Origin: Camelimonas fluminis
Lineage (GTDB): Bacteria; Pseudomonadota; Alphaproteobacteria; Rhizobiales; Beijerinckiaceae
Direction: 5' to 3'
DNA: 38,090 nucleotides
Assembly (NCBI RefSeq): GCF_014656355.1
Contig: NZ_BNCG01000025.1
Coordinates: forward strand, 1-38,090
Shown here piece by piece: positions 25,041 to 32,579 of this stretch. The translations under genes and the position numbers were made by a program. The notes under the pieces are model-generated. The model ran no database searches and had not been told where the DNA came from. It was given only the letters and a program-made list of their open reading frames with translations. The stretch's first letter is position 1, and each line of letters starts with the position of its first letter.

Positions 25041-25151
25041 TTGTCACGCCTGTTTCGCGACTGGTATAATTTCATCAAGGAAATTGCCGACAGTTTTGTG
25101 CTCTTTTTCGTTGGTGCCGGCGCCATCCTCGAGGGATTCAGCTATGACTGA
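25041..25151 (+). CDS. Possible 36-aa membrane peptide
   Basis: A 36-codon frame whose only upstream start is TTG 25041 (an in-frame TGA precedes it at 35-37). The product MSRLFRDWYNFIKEIADSFV continues with a hydrophobic stretch (LFFVGAGAIL). Its stop overlaps the start of the next gene: ATGACTGA contains both the ATG at 25144 and the TGA at 25149. That arrangement suggests coupling, but the ribosome site is poor and the frame is short, so it remains tentative. Confidence 0.33.
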   Translation: MSRLFRDWYNFIKEIADSFVLFFVGAGAILEGFSYD

Positions 25152-25818
25152 ACAGAACAATGCAGCAATCGCCAAAGCCCGTGCCGGTCGTGGGGCGGAG
25201 CGTCTGGAAGAGGCGAAAGCCACTGTACAGAGGCTTCCGTATGTGCACGGAGAAGTCGGGTTGGCTTTGCCCAACATTTGGGTCCCGCGGATGACCGAGA
25301 AGGGGGACTTCTATTGGCCTGGCCGGCATATTCCTGTGAGGGGCGAGATCCTTGACGCGGTTGTAAAGGCGCGTGGGGCGCGGGATCAGAACGTGGTCAG
25401 GTATCAGGGGGGAGAAATTTCCCGCGGCGCTGACGGCAAATTCCCGCCAGTCGTGGTAATTCCCGTGAAGGCGAAGTGGAACCATCCGATCCTGATCGAG
25501 GCGTCTCACAAGAGTTTGATGCGGGACCTTGGTCGGCAGTTCCTCGCGGACCCGAAAAATATTGCCTTGCTTCGCAACAATGTTCGGACGTCTGATGGGA
25601 CCAGGCGGGTTGTTGGGGTCGAAGCGCTGGTGCAGCTTGGCTCACAGGGGCCGTTCGTAGCCTTCGCCGGGAAAGGGGATCTCCTCAAGCGGTTGGAGCA
25701 ATCGCCGCGGATAGCTCCCTACCTCGCGAAAGCGCTTGTTCAGCTCAACGGCCAGTACCAGGAGAACGTGGTTCACGCCAGCCAAAAACGGGGAAAGGGC
25801 AATGGAATGGAACTGTGA
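25144..25818 (+). CDS. Hypothetical cytoplasmic protein
   Basis: 224 aa from the ATG at 25144, with GAGGGA 7-8 bases upstream; the frame opens 60 bases earlier without a site. It starts with a charged helix (ARAGRGAERLEEAKATVQRL) followed by a mixed alpha/beta domain (GDFYWPGRHIPVRGEILDAV, FPPVVVIPVKAKWNHPILIE). No signal peptide, membrane segment or known motif. It overlaps a tiny upstream frame and is followed within 13 bases by a terminator, so it is the last gene of the transcript begun near 21540. Confidence 0.72.
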   Translation: MTEQNNAAIAKARAGRGAERLEEAKATVQRLPYVHGEVGLALPNIWVPRMTEKGDFYWPGRHIPVRGEILDAVVKARGARDQNVVRYQGGEISRGADGKFPPVVVIPVKAKWNHPILIEASHKSLMRDLGRQFLADPKNIALLRNNVRTSDGTRRVVGVEALVQLGSQGPFVAFAGKGDLLKRLEQSPRIAPYLAKALVQLNGQYQENVVHASQKRGKGNGMEL

Positions 25819-25830
25819 GGGTTCGACCTT

Positions 25831-25861
25831 GGGGGCGGTGGTTATCCGCCCCTTATTTTTC
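25831..25861 (+). terminator. Rho-independent terminator
   Basis: GGGGCGG at 25832-25838 pairs with CCGCCCC at 25846-25852 around a 7-nt loop, followed by TTATTTTT. It lies just after the stop at 25818 and inside the longest possible frame of the next gene, which argues that the next gene starts later. Confidence 0.8.
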
Positions 25862-25883
25862 GATTCAATTTTTTGGCTTTAAA

Positions 25884-26303
25884 ATGCTTCATGACCGGGC
25901 AAATTGTGAGAAATTAAGAGACAGACTGGTGGTGTTTTTGCGGGAGCGTGCACTTTCGCTAAAGGAACCCGCCGACCACGTGCTGCTCTCGACTTGGCTT
26001 GTCCGGGCGCCTTCAGATGGTTTGCCTTCACCATCTGAAAGGTTTGGGCTCGTGAACCCCCCTGACCTGAAGCGCTCCTTGTCCGATACGATGGCGGTGC
26101 TGGTGGCGGCAAAAATTTCGCGGCCAGCGGTCATTAAATCCGATGTGGATGAAATAGTTCAGGATGGGCACGATAATGGCGTGGAAATGTCGCTTGAAAA
26201 ATATCGTGTAGCTGAGCACCTGAGCGCCATGCATAAAGCGGGTCATTCGAAAGCAAGCGCGGCGCCACAGAGGGCCAACTCCTCTTCGTCGGGGAATTTT
26301 TAA
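25884..26303 (+). CDS. Hypothetical cytoplasmic protein
   Basis: 139 aa from the ATG at 25884. The frame opens at 25815 (GTG), but the terminator at 25831-25861 lies in that extension, and its translation looks like hairpin-derived filler. The protein is helical and charged (LRDRLVVFLRERALSLKEPA, KYRVAEHLSAMHKAGHSKAS) with a Ser-rich end. No family recognised. No Shine-Dalgarno sequence is visible before 25884, so the start is uncertain. Its stop overlaps the start of the next gene (TAATG), indicating coupling. Confidence 0.6.
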   Translation: MLHDRANCEKLRDRLVVFLRERALSLKEPADHVLLSTWLVRAPSDGLPSPSERFGLVNPPDLKRSLSDTMAVLVAAKISRPAVIKSDVDEIVQDGHDNGVEMSLEKYRVAEHLSAMHKAGHSKASAAPQRANSSSSGNF

Positions 26304-26680
26304 TGATGAGGTCGGTTGCCCCTGTTGAGCCGGTTAAGGGCGGCATTGACGTGATCTGCCGTGAGAATGGCAGATTTTTCCTGCTGATGTGGGGCGAACC
26401 TGTCTCACTCGTCGATTATGAGGACGCAGTGCTGTACCTTGATATCGGGCGCAGCGAACTGGGCCTGTATTTTTATCATCCGGCAACCGAGAAGGATTTT
26501 CGGCGCAAAGTCGTGCTTGTGGAGACACAGGTTCCCGAGAACATAAATGGATTTATGACGGCTGCGCTTGTAGGGCAGCGTCTGGTCGATGTGGTATTGA
26601 TAGATAGTCGCTATACTCTTGAGAATCTCCGCGTTGAAGGAATTCAGAATTTTATGGCGACGTGCCGACTTGTGTTATGA
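26303..26680 (+). CDS. Hypothetical cytoplasmic protein
   Basis: 125 aa. The start overlaps the previous stop (TAATGATG), with GGGGA 7 bases upstream; ATG 26306 is an alternative. Beta-rich composition (GRFFLLMWGEPVSLVDYEDA, ELGLYFYHPATEKDFRRKVV) and a C-terminal helix with one Cys. No membrane segment or known motif. Sits directly before the ParA-like gene (63 bases away). Function unknown. Confidence 0.65.
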   Translation: MMRSVAPVEPVKGGIDVICRENGRFFLLMWGEPVSLVDYEDAVLYLDIGRSELGLYFYHPATEKDFRRKVVLVETQVPENINGFMTAALVGQRLVDVVLIDSRYTLENLRVEGIQNFMATCRLVL

Positions 26681-26743
26681 GGGTGTTCCGGCGTGGCCGA
26701 GCAGTCCTTCTGTGAATTTTCCGCGCATTTTTAGGATGACGTT

Positions 26744-27583
26744 ATGGCAGATAGCACGATTCTCGTTGGCAACCGCACAGGTGGTCAGGGCAAGACCCTG
26801 CTTACGCAGTTGATCCACTATGGGTACACGCTTGAGAAGGTCGACCTCAAGGTGGCCGCAGCGGACACCGACGCCGCGTCTGCAGACGGCTTCAAGAGCT
26901 CGAAGCTTGGCAGCATTCTCAGGGACGTCGAGGTTGAGGAGTTGGGTATCGGCGCTGGCCTCAATGCCGTCCAGTCGAACCAGCACGTTGCGGTGCAGTA
27001 CTGGGATCGGTTGGGTGAGTTGCTTCTTGAGGGTGGATGGGTTGTCGACCTTGGGGCAAACGTTATCCCGATGGTTTTCCAGTGGGCAGCGGCCCGGAAG
27101 GCCGGAAAGCTGTTGAGTGAAAATGCTCCGATGCTGGTGGTGCCAGTGACGGCTCAGCCTCAGTCCCTAAGTGATGCACTGGGGGTTTTCCAGAATGCAG
27201 CTCGGGTGGCGGAGAATCTGCCATTCTCGGAAAAAGTGATGGTACTGAATGAGTACCATGGGGCCTTCGACGAAAACGCACGGGAATTTAAGACCATCCG
27301 TGAGTTGGGGCGGGTGAGGATTGTCACGGTGAAGCGCGCGAATGTCGAGATTTGGGAAAAAATAGAGAGCCGACGTTTCAGTATCGAGCGGCTGCTCAAC
27401 ATGAGCGTTCAGGACTATGTGCGGGAGTTCGGCGTGAGTGTTTTTGCGGCGTCGGGCTCTCTCTCCGCGCTTACGGACTGGGTGATGGAGAGCCTGGACG
27501 CGCTTCAGGCTGCCGGGGTCGTGCCAAAGGGTAACGGGGTGACGGATACCGCGGCTGCCGGTGCACAGAAGATTGCCGGCTGA
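26744..27583 (+). CDS. ParA/TraL-like P-loop ATPase
   Basis: 279 aa. The N-terminal VGNRTGGQGKTLL (P-loop residues 9-18) is a deviant Walker A of the ParA/MinD/TraL class (GG-x-GK-T), followed by a DTD acidic motif (AAADTDAASADGF) and a Walker B-like GGWVVDLGANV. The later LVVPVTAQPQSLSDALGVF and VMVLNEYHGAFDE fit the SIMIBI fold. Such ATPases partition plasmids, position machinery, or, as TraL/VirC1, help conjugation. No ParB-like partner is adjacent, so a positioning or transfer role is more likely than plasmid partition. Confidence 0.75.
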   Translation: MADSTILVGNRTGGQGKTLLTQLIHYGYTLEKVDLKVAAADTDAASADGFKSSKLGSILRDVEVEELGIGAGLNAVQSNQHVAVQYWDRLGELLLEGGWVVDLGANVIPMVFQWAAARKAGKLLSENAPMLVVPVTAQPQSLSDALGVFQNAARVAENLPFSEKVMVLNEYHGAFDENAREFKTIRELGRVRIVTVKRANVEIWEKIESRRFSIERLLNMSVQDYVREFGVSVFAASGSLSALTDWVMESLDALQAAGVVPKGNGVTDTAAAGAQKIAG

Positions 27584-27603
27584 GATGGAGCGTGGGGAAC
27601 GCG

Positions 27604-28125
27604 GTGATTACGGGGCGCAAGCGGATCCAGTCGTTTGATGACTTGCGGGAGGCGTCGCGTGTAGCGCGTGAGCAATTCGCCCTGCTGAAGGATCAGCGGC
27701 TCCAGGAGCTTATGGCGGCCATTGAGGCGACGCTCAAGCAGGGAGGGGGGGATGTTTCCTCCCTCCTTTTTGGTTTGAGCGAGGCTGAGAAGCTTGAGCT
27801 GTTTGCGCACTTCCCCCAGATTGTGGAGGCTGTGAAGTCTGCCAGCACAATTGACGATGTGCTTGCGGCGACCCGGGCGGCGCGCGCGGCATTGCGGGTG
27901 TCCGACCGACTTTCCGGTGCCGCGCGACCTTCAGGCGATCGTGATCTGGTGAATGTGGCGAGGGCTGTTGCGGTAGCTCCGCGCGGAATGGTGCGTCGTG
28001 TGGTTTTTGATCTTCAAAGACTGGAAAACCCGCCAGAGGAACTCTGGCGGGTTATTGTCATGTGGCTGGGGATAAGAGGGCGCGTGTTCTTTAACCGGCT
28101 TAGCCGCCGGGCGCGGCGGCGATAG
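27604..28125 (+). CDS. Hypothetical helical protein (end of gene uncertain)
   Basis: 173 aa from GTG 27604 (GGGGA 5 bases upstream); the frame also opens at 27592. Residues 1-110 look real: a helical protein (SFDDLREASRVAREQFALLK, GLSEAEKLELFAHFPQIVEA). The last 50 or so residues are Arg-rich and look like noise. Two hairpins lie inside the frame: a terminator-like one at 27742-27771 and a perfect 12-bp stem at 28027-28053. The gene converges with and overlaps the AT-hook gene by 26 bases. A frameshift or an earlier real stop is possible. Confidence 0.5.
   Translation: MITGRKRIQSFDDLREASRVAREQFALLKDQRLQELMAAIEATLKQGGGDVSSLLFGLSEAEKLELFAHFPQIVEAVKSASTIDDVLAATRAARAALRVSDRLSGAARPSGDRDLVNVARAVAVAPRGMVRRVVFDLQRLENPPEELWRVIVMWLGIRGRVFFNRLSRRARRR
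28027..28053. terminator. Bidirectional terminator-like hairpin
   Basis: AACCCGCCAGAG at 28027-28038 pairs perfectly with its complement at 28042-28053 around a 3-nt loop. Plus-strand T tail is short (TTATT); the minus strand reads GGGTTTTCC. It lies between two convergent genes, where a shared terminator is expected, but inside the plus-strand frame. Confidence 0.6.
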
Positions 28126-29209
28126 AGCTTGGGCGGAGGAATGAGGGGCGTTCGAATCCCTCATCCTCGGAGGTGTCCGGGAAGGCGCCGTCAGCTTCGG
28201 GCTCGTGGCTAAAGCTCGGATCGCCGTAGTCGTCGCCGGTGAAGTTGTCTTCATCGAAACCGTCGGACACGGCTGAGGATCCAATCAGATCAAAGGGCGC
28301 CTGGATGGAACCGGTGTTGCTCGCATCAAGGTCGACGCTGGAGGATGGTTTATAGTAGTCTCCTACGCCTGTTGGGAGCAACTCGGGCTCATTGCGTGCG
28401 TCTGAGCCGCCTTCGGGAGCCGTCGGCGACGTACGATCCGGGGCGAAAGCAAACGGATCATACGATGCGTCGTCTGCCTCAAGTTGGGTTGTTCCGGCTG
28501 TCGGGTCCTGGTCGTCAGCAGAGGCGTCATTGACGTCAAGATTGTTGACGATAACAACATTGGCCGTGGTGAGAAGGGGGCTTGGACCGAGTTCCGCGAC
28601 GGCGACCGCGACAGGATTCGTGAAGGGGGTCTCCGCAACAGAAGGGGTGCTCGGTTGTGTGGTCGCGATTTCAGTTTCATCGTTGTCGCCGCTGACATCG
28701 CCAATGGGGCTCTCGACGGGTGCCAGGGGGTTTTTGCGCGGGCGTCCGCGTCGGCGTGGGGCTTCGGTCACGCTCCCGGCAGCGGCGGCAGGTTCGTGAT
28801 GAGTGGGATTAACGGCGTGAACGGTGGCCTCTGACGCGGGGATGGGCGCCGTAGGAGGGGCGGAGGCGTCCGCCTGGACATCTCCAGGGACGCTCTCGGG
28901 GATTGTGATCGACGTGGAGACATCGCCGATTTCGATCAGAACCCGGGCCTGGGTCTGGAGGAGGGAGATGAGGCGTTCGTCGGTGGAGTCCGGGTAACTG
29001 GCCTTGAGGGAAGCGAAGGCTTCCTCGTACTGTGCAAGGGCGCTGCCCCCGAGGTCGCGGGCCGTTGCGATTTCAGCGTCTTGCTGGCGCTTGAGCGCAG
29101 CGATCCGGTCTTCATATCCGGCGTTGATCCGGTCGATACGTTCCTGCGATGCCCGGGAGTTGACGTAGGCCAGCGACGCAGCGATCAGAACCTGCAGTTT
29201 ACCGCTCAT
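28100..29209 (-). CDS. AT-hook protein with acidic disordered tail
   Basis: 369 aa from the ATG at 29209 (AGGG about 10 bases upstream); the frame extends to 29341 as noise. The N-terminal 90 residues form a coiled coil (ASQERIDRINAGYEDRIAAL, RDLGGSALAQYEEAFASLKA). A canonical AT-hook RRRGRPRKNP sits at about 152-161, and the remaining 200 residues are acidic and disordered (LEADDASYDPFAFAPDRTSP, FDEDNFTGDDYGDPSFSHEP). The AT-hook binds the minor groove of AT-rich DNA, so it may be a nucleoid-type or scaffold protein. No family recognised. Confidence 0.68.
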   Translation of the reverse strand: MSGKLQVLIAASLAYVNSRASQERIDRINAGYEDRIAALKRQQDAEIATARDLGGSALAQYEEAFASLKASYPDSTDERLISLLQTQARVLIEIGDVSTSITIPESVPGDVQADASAPPTAPIPASEATVHAVNPTHHEPAAAAGSVTEAPRRRGRPRKNPLAPVESPIGDVSGDNDETEIATTQPSTPSVAETPFTNPVAVAVAELGPSPLLTTANVVIVNNLDVNDASADDQDPTAGTTQLEADDASYDPFAFAPDRTSPTAPEGGSDARNEPELLPTGVGDYYKPSSSVDLDASNTGSIQAPFDLIGSSAVSDGFDEDNFTGDDYGDPSFSHEPEADGAFPDTSEDEGFERPSFLRPSSIAAAPGG

Positions 29210-29270
29210 TTTAAAAATACCCTTTTTGGGGTTGGTCTGGAAAAATATCTGCTTGAATTTTATATTTAAT

Positions 29271-29915
29271 TTAGCGGCGGCGCCATGTCCGCACACGCCC
29301 GGTATCGACGTGGGTAAACGTCGGGTAAAAGCCAACTCCACCTATTTCCATCGAATGGACATACTCGGCCACGTTGCTGGGCCGGATACCATCCAGACGC
29401 AAATCTGTAGCCTGGCGGTGTAGGTGCAATGAGTTGATCGCCGCGCCTTCGGCGGCGAGAAGGTTATTGGTCCTTCGGGTGCGAAAGGCCGAATTGATCA
29501 CGAGGGGGCGTGTGAATCCGCTTCCGCGCTGAATGGCCCAGAGGAGATGGAGTAGCTTGGGGTCCATGTGGGCAACGGCATTTTCGCGCCAGTCGCGCAT
29601 GAGGCGGCACACTTGTGTGTACGCCAGATTGTCGTACTGCCCGGAAATCCAGAAGAGGACGGTTATTTCCTCATTGGTGTGCGGATTCTGAAGCCAGAGG
29701 CCGCGTGTGTCCGGGAGGCCCGCATTCGTTGGTCGTGCCTTCTTGTCAATGAGGACAAGGTCGGCGGATGTCATTCCAGACGGCCGCAGCGGATCTGCCA
29801 ATTCAGTGGCGGTATCCTTCGCAAGGACCGCCTTCGAAAGGCCGATCGATCCTAATGCCAGCGCTCCTGAGAGGAGCGCGCGGCGGGTCGGGGCGAAGTC
29901 AAGAGATTTGCTCAT
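29271..29915 (-). CDS. YcbK/DUF882-type M15 peptidase, Tat-exported
   Basis: 214 aa from the Met at 29915 (MSKSLDFAPTRRALLSGALA), a twin-arginine-type signal (TRRALLSG). The catalytic domain shows the family pattern: FRTRRTNN, then SLHLHRQATDLRL with the zinc-binding His/Asp set, and the end GGVGFYPTFTHVDTGRVRTW. YcbK/MepK-like enzymes cleave peptide cross-links of peptidoglycan in the periplasm. The ATG overlaps the helicase stop (ATGA), so it is co-translated with it. A local wall hydrolase is what an envelope-spanning machine would need. Confidence 0.85.
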   Translation of the reverse strand: MSKSLDFAPTRRALLSGALALGSIGLSKAVLAKDTATELADPLRPSGMTSADLVLIDKKARPTNAGLPDTRGLWLQNPHTNEEITVLFWISGQYDNLAYTQVCRLMRDWRENAVAHMDPKLLHLLWAIQRGSGFTRPLVINSAFRTRRTNNLLAAEGAAINSLHLHRQATDLRLDGIRPSNVAEYVHSMEIGGVGFYPTFTHVDTGRVRTWRRR

Positions 29916-32089
29916 TCGTGCTCGGGCCCGGGCCGGTGGAGATCCAGAAATGAGAACAGGGCTTTCAATGCCTCGCCGTGATTTGGGTGCTGGGGCTCGG
30001 ATTGGTCCATGGGAAATTGCATAACGGGCCACCCATTATTTATCAATTGCGCGTATTGGGATTTTTCGTCCAGGTCGTTTTGGCGTCCAGTAAACTGGAT
30101 TGCGCCGACTGGCATTTCACCGTTGGCGAAAATGAGGGCGGTGTTTTCCCAAGTTTGGCTGGAGTACCCCTGTGTTTGGAGAATTTCGCTGATGAACCCG
30201 TTGGCGCCATGGGGTTCGCAGGTTTGAGCGTGGGCCGGGGCGTCGAGAATTATACGCGTCAGGCGTCTGCGCGCCCGCGGTGCGGTGAGGAGCATCGGGA
30301 GGTGTTCTGGCAGGAGACTGCAGAAAATGTCCATGCGGTCGCGCGCGCGAGAGAGCATCACATTTAGAGTTTTGTCGCCGTCTGGAAGTGAGAGTGTCAG
30401 CGCGTGGACAAGGTTTGGTGCGTTTTCAGGTGGCGCGGCAGTGAGGCTCACGAAAATTACGTCGGCTTCGAACCCTTGCGCGGCCGTGGCGCAGAGCAAT
30501 TTTGGCGGGGGGTGTTCGCCCCGCAAGCGATGCTGCAGAATATGGCTCTGTCCGGTGATCAACTGCGCGATCAGGTCGCGCTGGGGTGCTCCGTTTGCTA
30601 TGATCGCAACACTTTGGCCGGTGTTTTCCAGCGCATGGTCGCTATAGGCACGGACCAGCGTCGCAGCTTCTCTGAGGTTGGTGAGGTTGCTGGCAAGGTG
30701 CCCGTCCGCCACCTGAATGTAGTTTCTGCCAAAATGGGGTTGATCGTGCGGTGATGGGGGCGTCGCCAACTGCATGTAGTAAAAATGCCTATTGGAGAGC
30801 TCGATCAATGAAGGATGGCGTGAGCGATAGTGGCGTCGGAGTTGGGCTGTTTCCCAACCCGTATCGATAGCGGCCGACAGCGCCGATGAGTTGGGCAGCG
30901 CCAGATCATCAGCAGTGAGCGCTGCGACGAGAGCGTCGTGCGGGCCCATCTGGTGCTCGTCTCCGGCCAATACGAGTTGTCCGGAGACGCCCGCAAGTAG
31001 GATCGTGTTCTCTAGCGTAGCCGTCGATGCCTCGTCGATGATGCAAATGTCAAAACACCAGCTTTCTGGGGCAAGGCATACGAACTTTGAGAATGTAGTA
31101 AGTAGTATGGTTGGAGGTGTGGCTGCGGATCTGTGATCTGAGGCTTCCGGCTCTGGGGGTGGGGGTGCCACGGTGAGGTCGAGAATGTTCTGGCGCGCTT
31201 CGTGGTTAGTGAGCCGTTCAGCGATGGGTTGGAGCGCCTCTGCCATTTCGGTTGCTACGACCACCGACCTGCCATCGTTAACCGCAGCGGCAATCATATT
31301 GACGATGGTTTGGGTTTTCCCGGTTCCCGGCGGGCCTCTCAGGACAAAGGAGTGTCCTTCGCGCGTTCTGGTTACGGCAGCAGCTTGGGCGCTGTCGAGC
31401 TGAGTGGCGGGCTGAAACGGTTGTGTCTGAGCTGGAACTGAGGGCGCTGTTGGCGGCCGGCGGAAGGCAAGAGATAGGGCGATAGGGTTTGGATTTCGTT
31501 GGATTGCTTCGAGCCGTGATAGCCTTAATAGCGGCTCCTTGTTCATCGGCAGGAGGAACGTGGAACGGCCAATGGCGGTTATGATGTCAGCTGCCGAGGC
31601 CGGAGCGAATGGGTCGGCTCCCGGCGGCGGCGGCGAGAGTTCAAGGAGATTGCAGAGTTGCTCGTTAATCTGGGCCGGCCCTGTTGGCTTGATGAGGTAG
31701 CCGTGGCTATCGACATCGAGGCGAACAGGGAGGAGGTACAGAGGAGCTTTGCGGCTTTTTTGATCGAGGGCGTCGGTCCATTGGACAATCCCGAGTGCGA
31801 TAAAGAGATTAGGTGTGCCGCGCTGTTCAAGGGCTGCCTCGGAAAGGCGTCGAAGGACAGCGAGATTGCGTTCCGTTATGTCCTTGGGAGCCAAGGTTTG
31901 GAGGTGCCCCCGACCAATCCGGAATACTTTGCCTGGCTGGAAATCTTCGAAAATGTCGCGGGCGTTGCCGGCGAATGGCACGAGCGTTAGCGAGTCGGAT
32001 GGCGGAAGCGTCAGTCCGAATTTACGGGCGGCGGACAAATTAATATCAGAGATTAGTGCTGATATTTTTTTTGATGCGTCGGTTTCCAT
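29912..32089 (-). CDS. DUF4011-type superfamily 1 helicase
   Basis: 725 aa from the Met at 32089 (METDASKKI); the frame starts 33 bases earlier. The N-terminal DUF4011-like domain is marked by LFIALGIVQW and RKAPLYLLPVRL (about 113-124). The helicase core follows: Walker A GPPGTGKT (252-259), Walker B IIDEAS (350-355), GDEHQM (376-381), RRHYRSRHP (418-426), motif V ATAAQGFEADVIFVS (534-548), motif VI LNVMLSRARDR (575-585). The C-terminal 90 residues (ISEILQTQGYSSQTWENTAL) look like a Vsr/MTES-type nuclease domain without visible catalytic acids. Related helicases occur in phage-defence loci. Shares translation with the M15 gene. Confidence 0.85.
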   Translation of the reverse strand: METDASKKISALISDINLSAARKFGLTLPPSDSLTLVPFAGNARDIFEDFQPGKVFRIGRGHLQTLAPKDITERNLAVLRRLSEAALEQRGTPNLFIALGIVQWTDALDQKSRKAPLYLLPVRLDVDSHGYLIKPTGPAQINEQLCNLLELSPPPPGADPFAPASAADIITAIGRSTFLLPMNKEPLLRLSRLEAIQRNPNPIALSLAFRRPPTAPSVPAQTQPFQPATQLDSAQAAAVTRTREGHSFVLRGPPGTGKTQTIVNMIAAAVNDGRSVVVATEMAEALQPIAERLTNHEARQNILDLTVAPPPPEPEASDHRSAATPPTILLTTFSKFVCLAPESWCFDICIIDEASTATLENTILLAGVSGQLVLAGDEHQMGPHDALVAALTADDLALPNSSALSAAIDTGWETAQLRRHYRSRHPSLIELSNRHFYYMQLATPPSPHDQPHFGRNYIQVADGHLASNLTNLREAATLVRAYSDHALENTGQSVAIIANGAPQRDLIAQLITGQSHILQHRLRGEHPPPKLLCATAAQGFEADVIFVSLTAAPPENAPNLVHALTLSLPDGDKTLNVMLSRARDRMDIFCSLLPEHLPMLLTAPRARRRLTRIILDAPAHAQTCEPHGANGFISEILQTQGYSSQTWENTALIFANGEMPVGAIQFTGRQNDLDEKSQYAQLINNGWPVMQFPMDQSEPQHPNHGEALKALFSFLDLHRPGPEHE

Positions 32090-32579
32090 CGCAGAAATTG
32101 GTCCCAGTTCTCGTTCCGGCAAAGGGGTTCGCAGCAGCCAAAAAAACGGGGTTACGGCGGATATTGCTTATTAGCACGACTATGGCGCGCATTGTCGCTC
32201 GCGTGGCGGATTTTAGCTGGACCGGTCGTGCGGTAGCGCAATGGCCAGGTAGTCGACGCGCGTTCCAACTCACAGTCTGGAACTTGAAAACGCTGTTGGG
32301 CGGGGAGGATGTTTGGCGCGGCGCTTTCGCGCGGCATTCCCCCGCCCATAGCCGAGCGACATGCGCTCGGCGGGAGGTGTCAGCCGCGCTCGTGTGCGGC
32401 ATTCGGGTAGCGTCGGGTGTCCGGCCCGTTTGCAACTCGTGGCTGCGATCCGTTCAGCCGCGCATTGGCGCGGCGTTCATATTCTGGCTAATCACGAGCG
32501 ATGCTGGCGGTGCTCGTTCCATGACGCCCCCCCAGAATTGCTATGGGGCGCTGTGTGCTGAGATCGTAGCAAGTTTCAC
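32090..32579. other. Hairpin-rich non-coding stretch
   Basis: About 490 bases with no supported gene. It holds a dense series of inverted repeats: GTTCCA/TGGAAC (32262-32283), a nested stem TGGGCGGGG/CCCCGCCCA (32297-32348), GCCGAGCG/CGCTCGGC with a 5-nt loop (32351-32372), GCCGC/GCGGC (32383-32400), GCCGCGC/GCGCGGC (32457-32474) and ACGAGC/GCTCGT (32494-32517). CAGCCGCGC occurs at 32381 and again at 32455, and GCGGCATTC or a close variant occurs at 32331, 32396 and 32470. It could be a structured RNA, a repeat array or a transfer/replication origin; I cannot decide. Confidence 0.5.

Noticed and set aside
32215-32285. tRNA-like stretch (GTGCGGTAGCGCAATGG followed by GTTCCAACTC)
   Set aside because: No acceptor stem pairing and no proper T-loop; probably part of the hairpin series.
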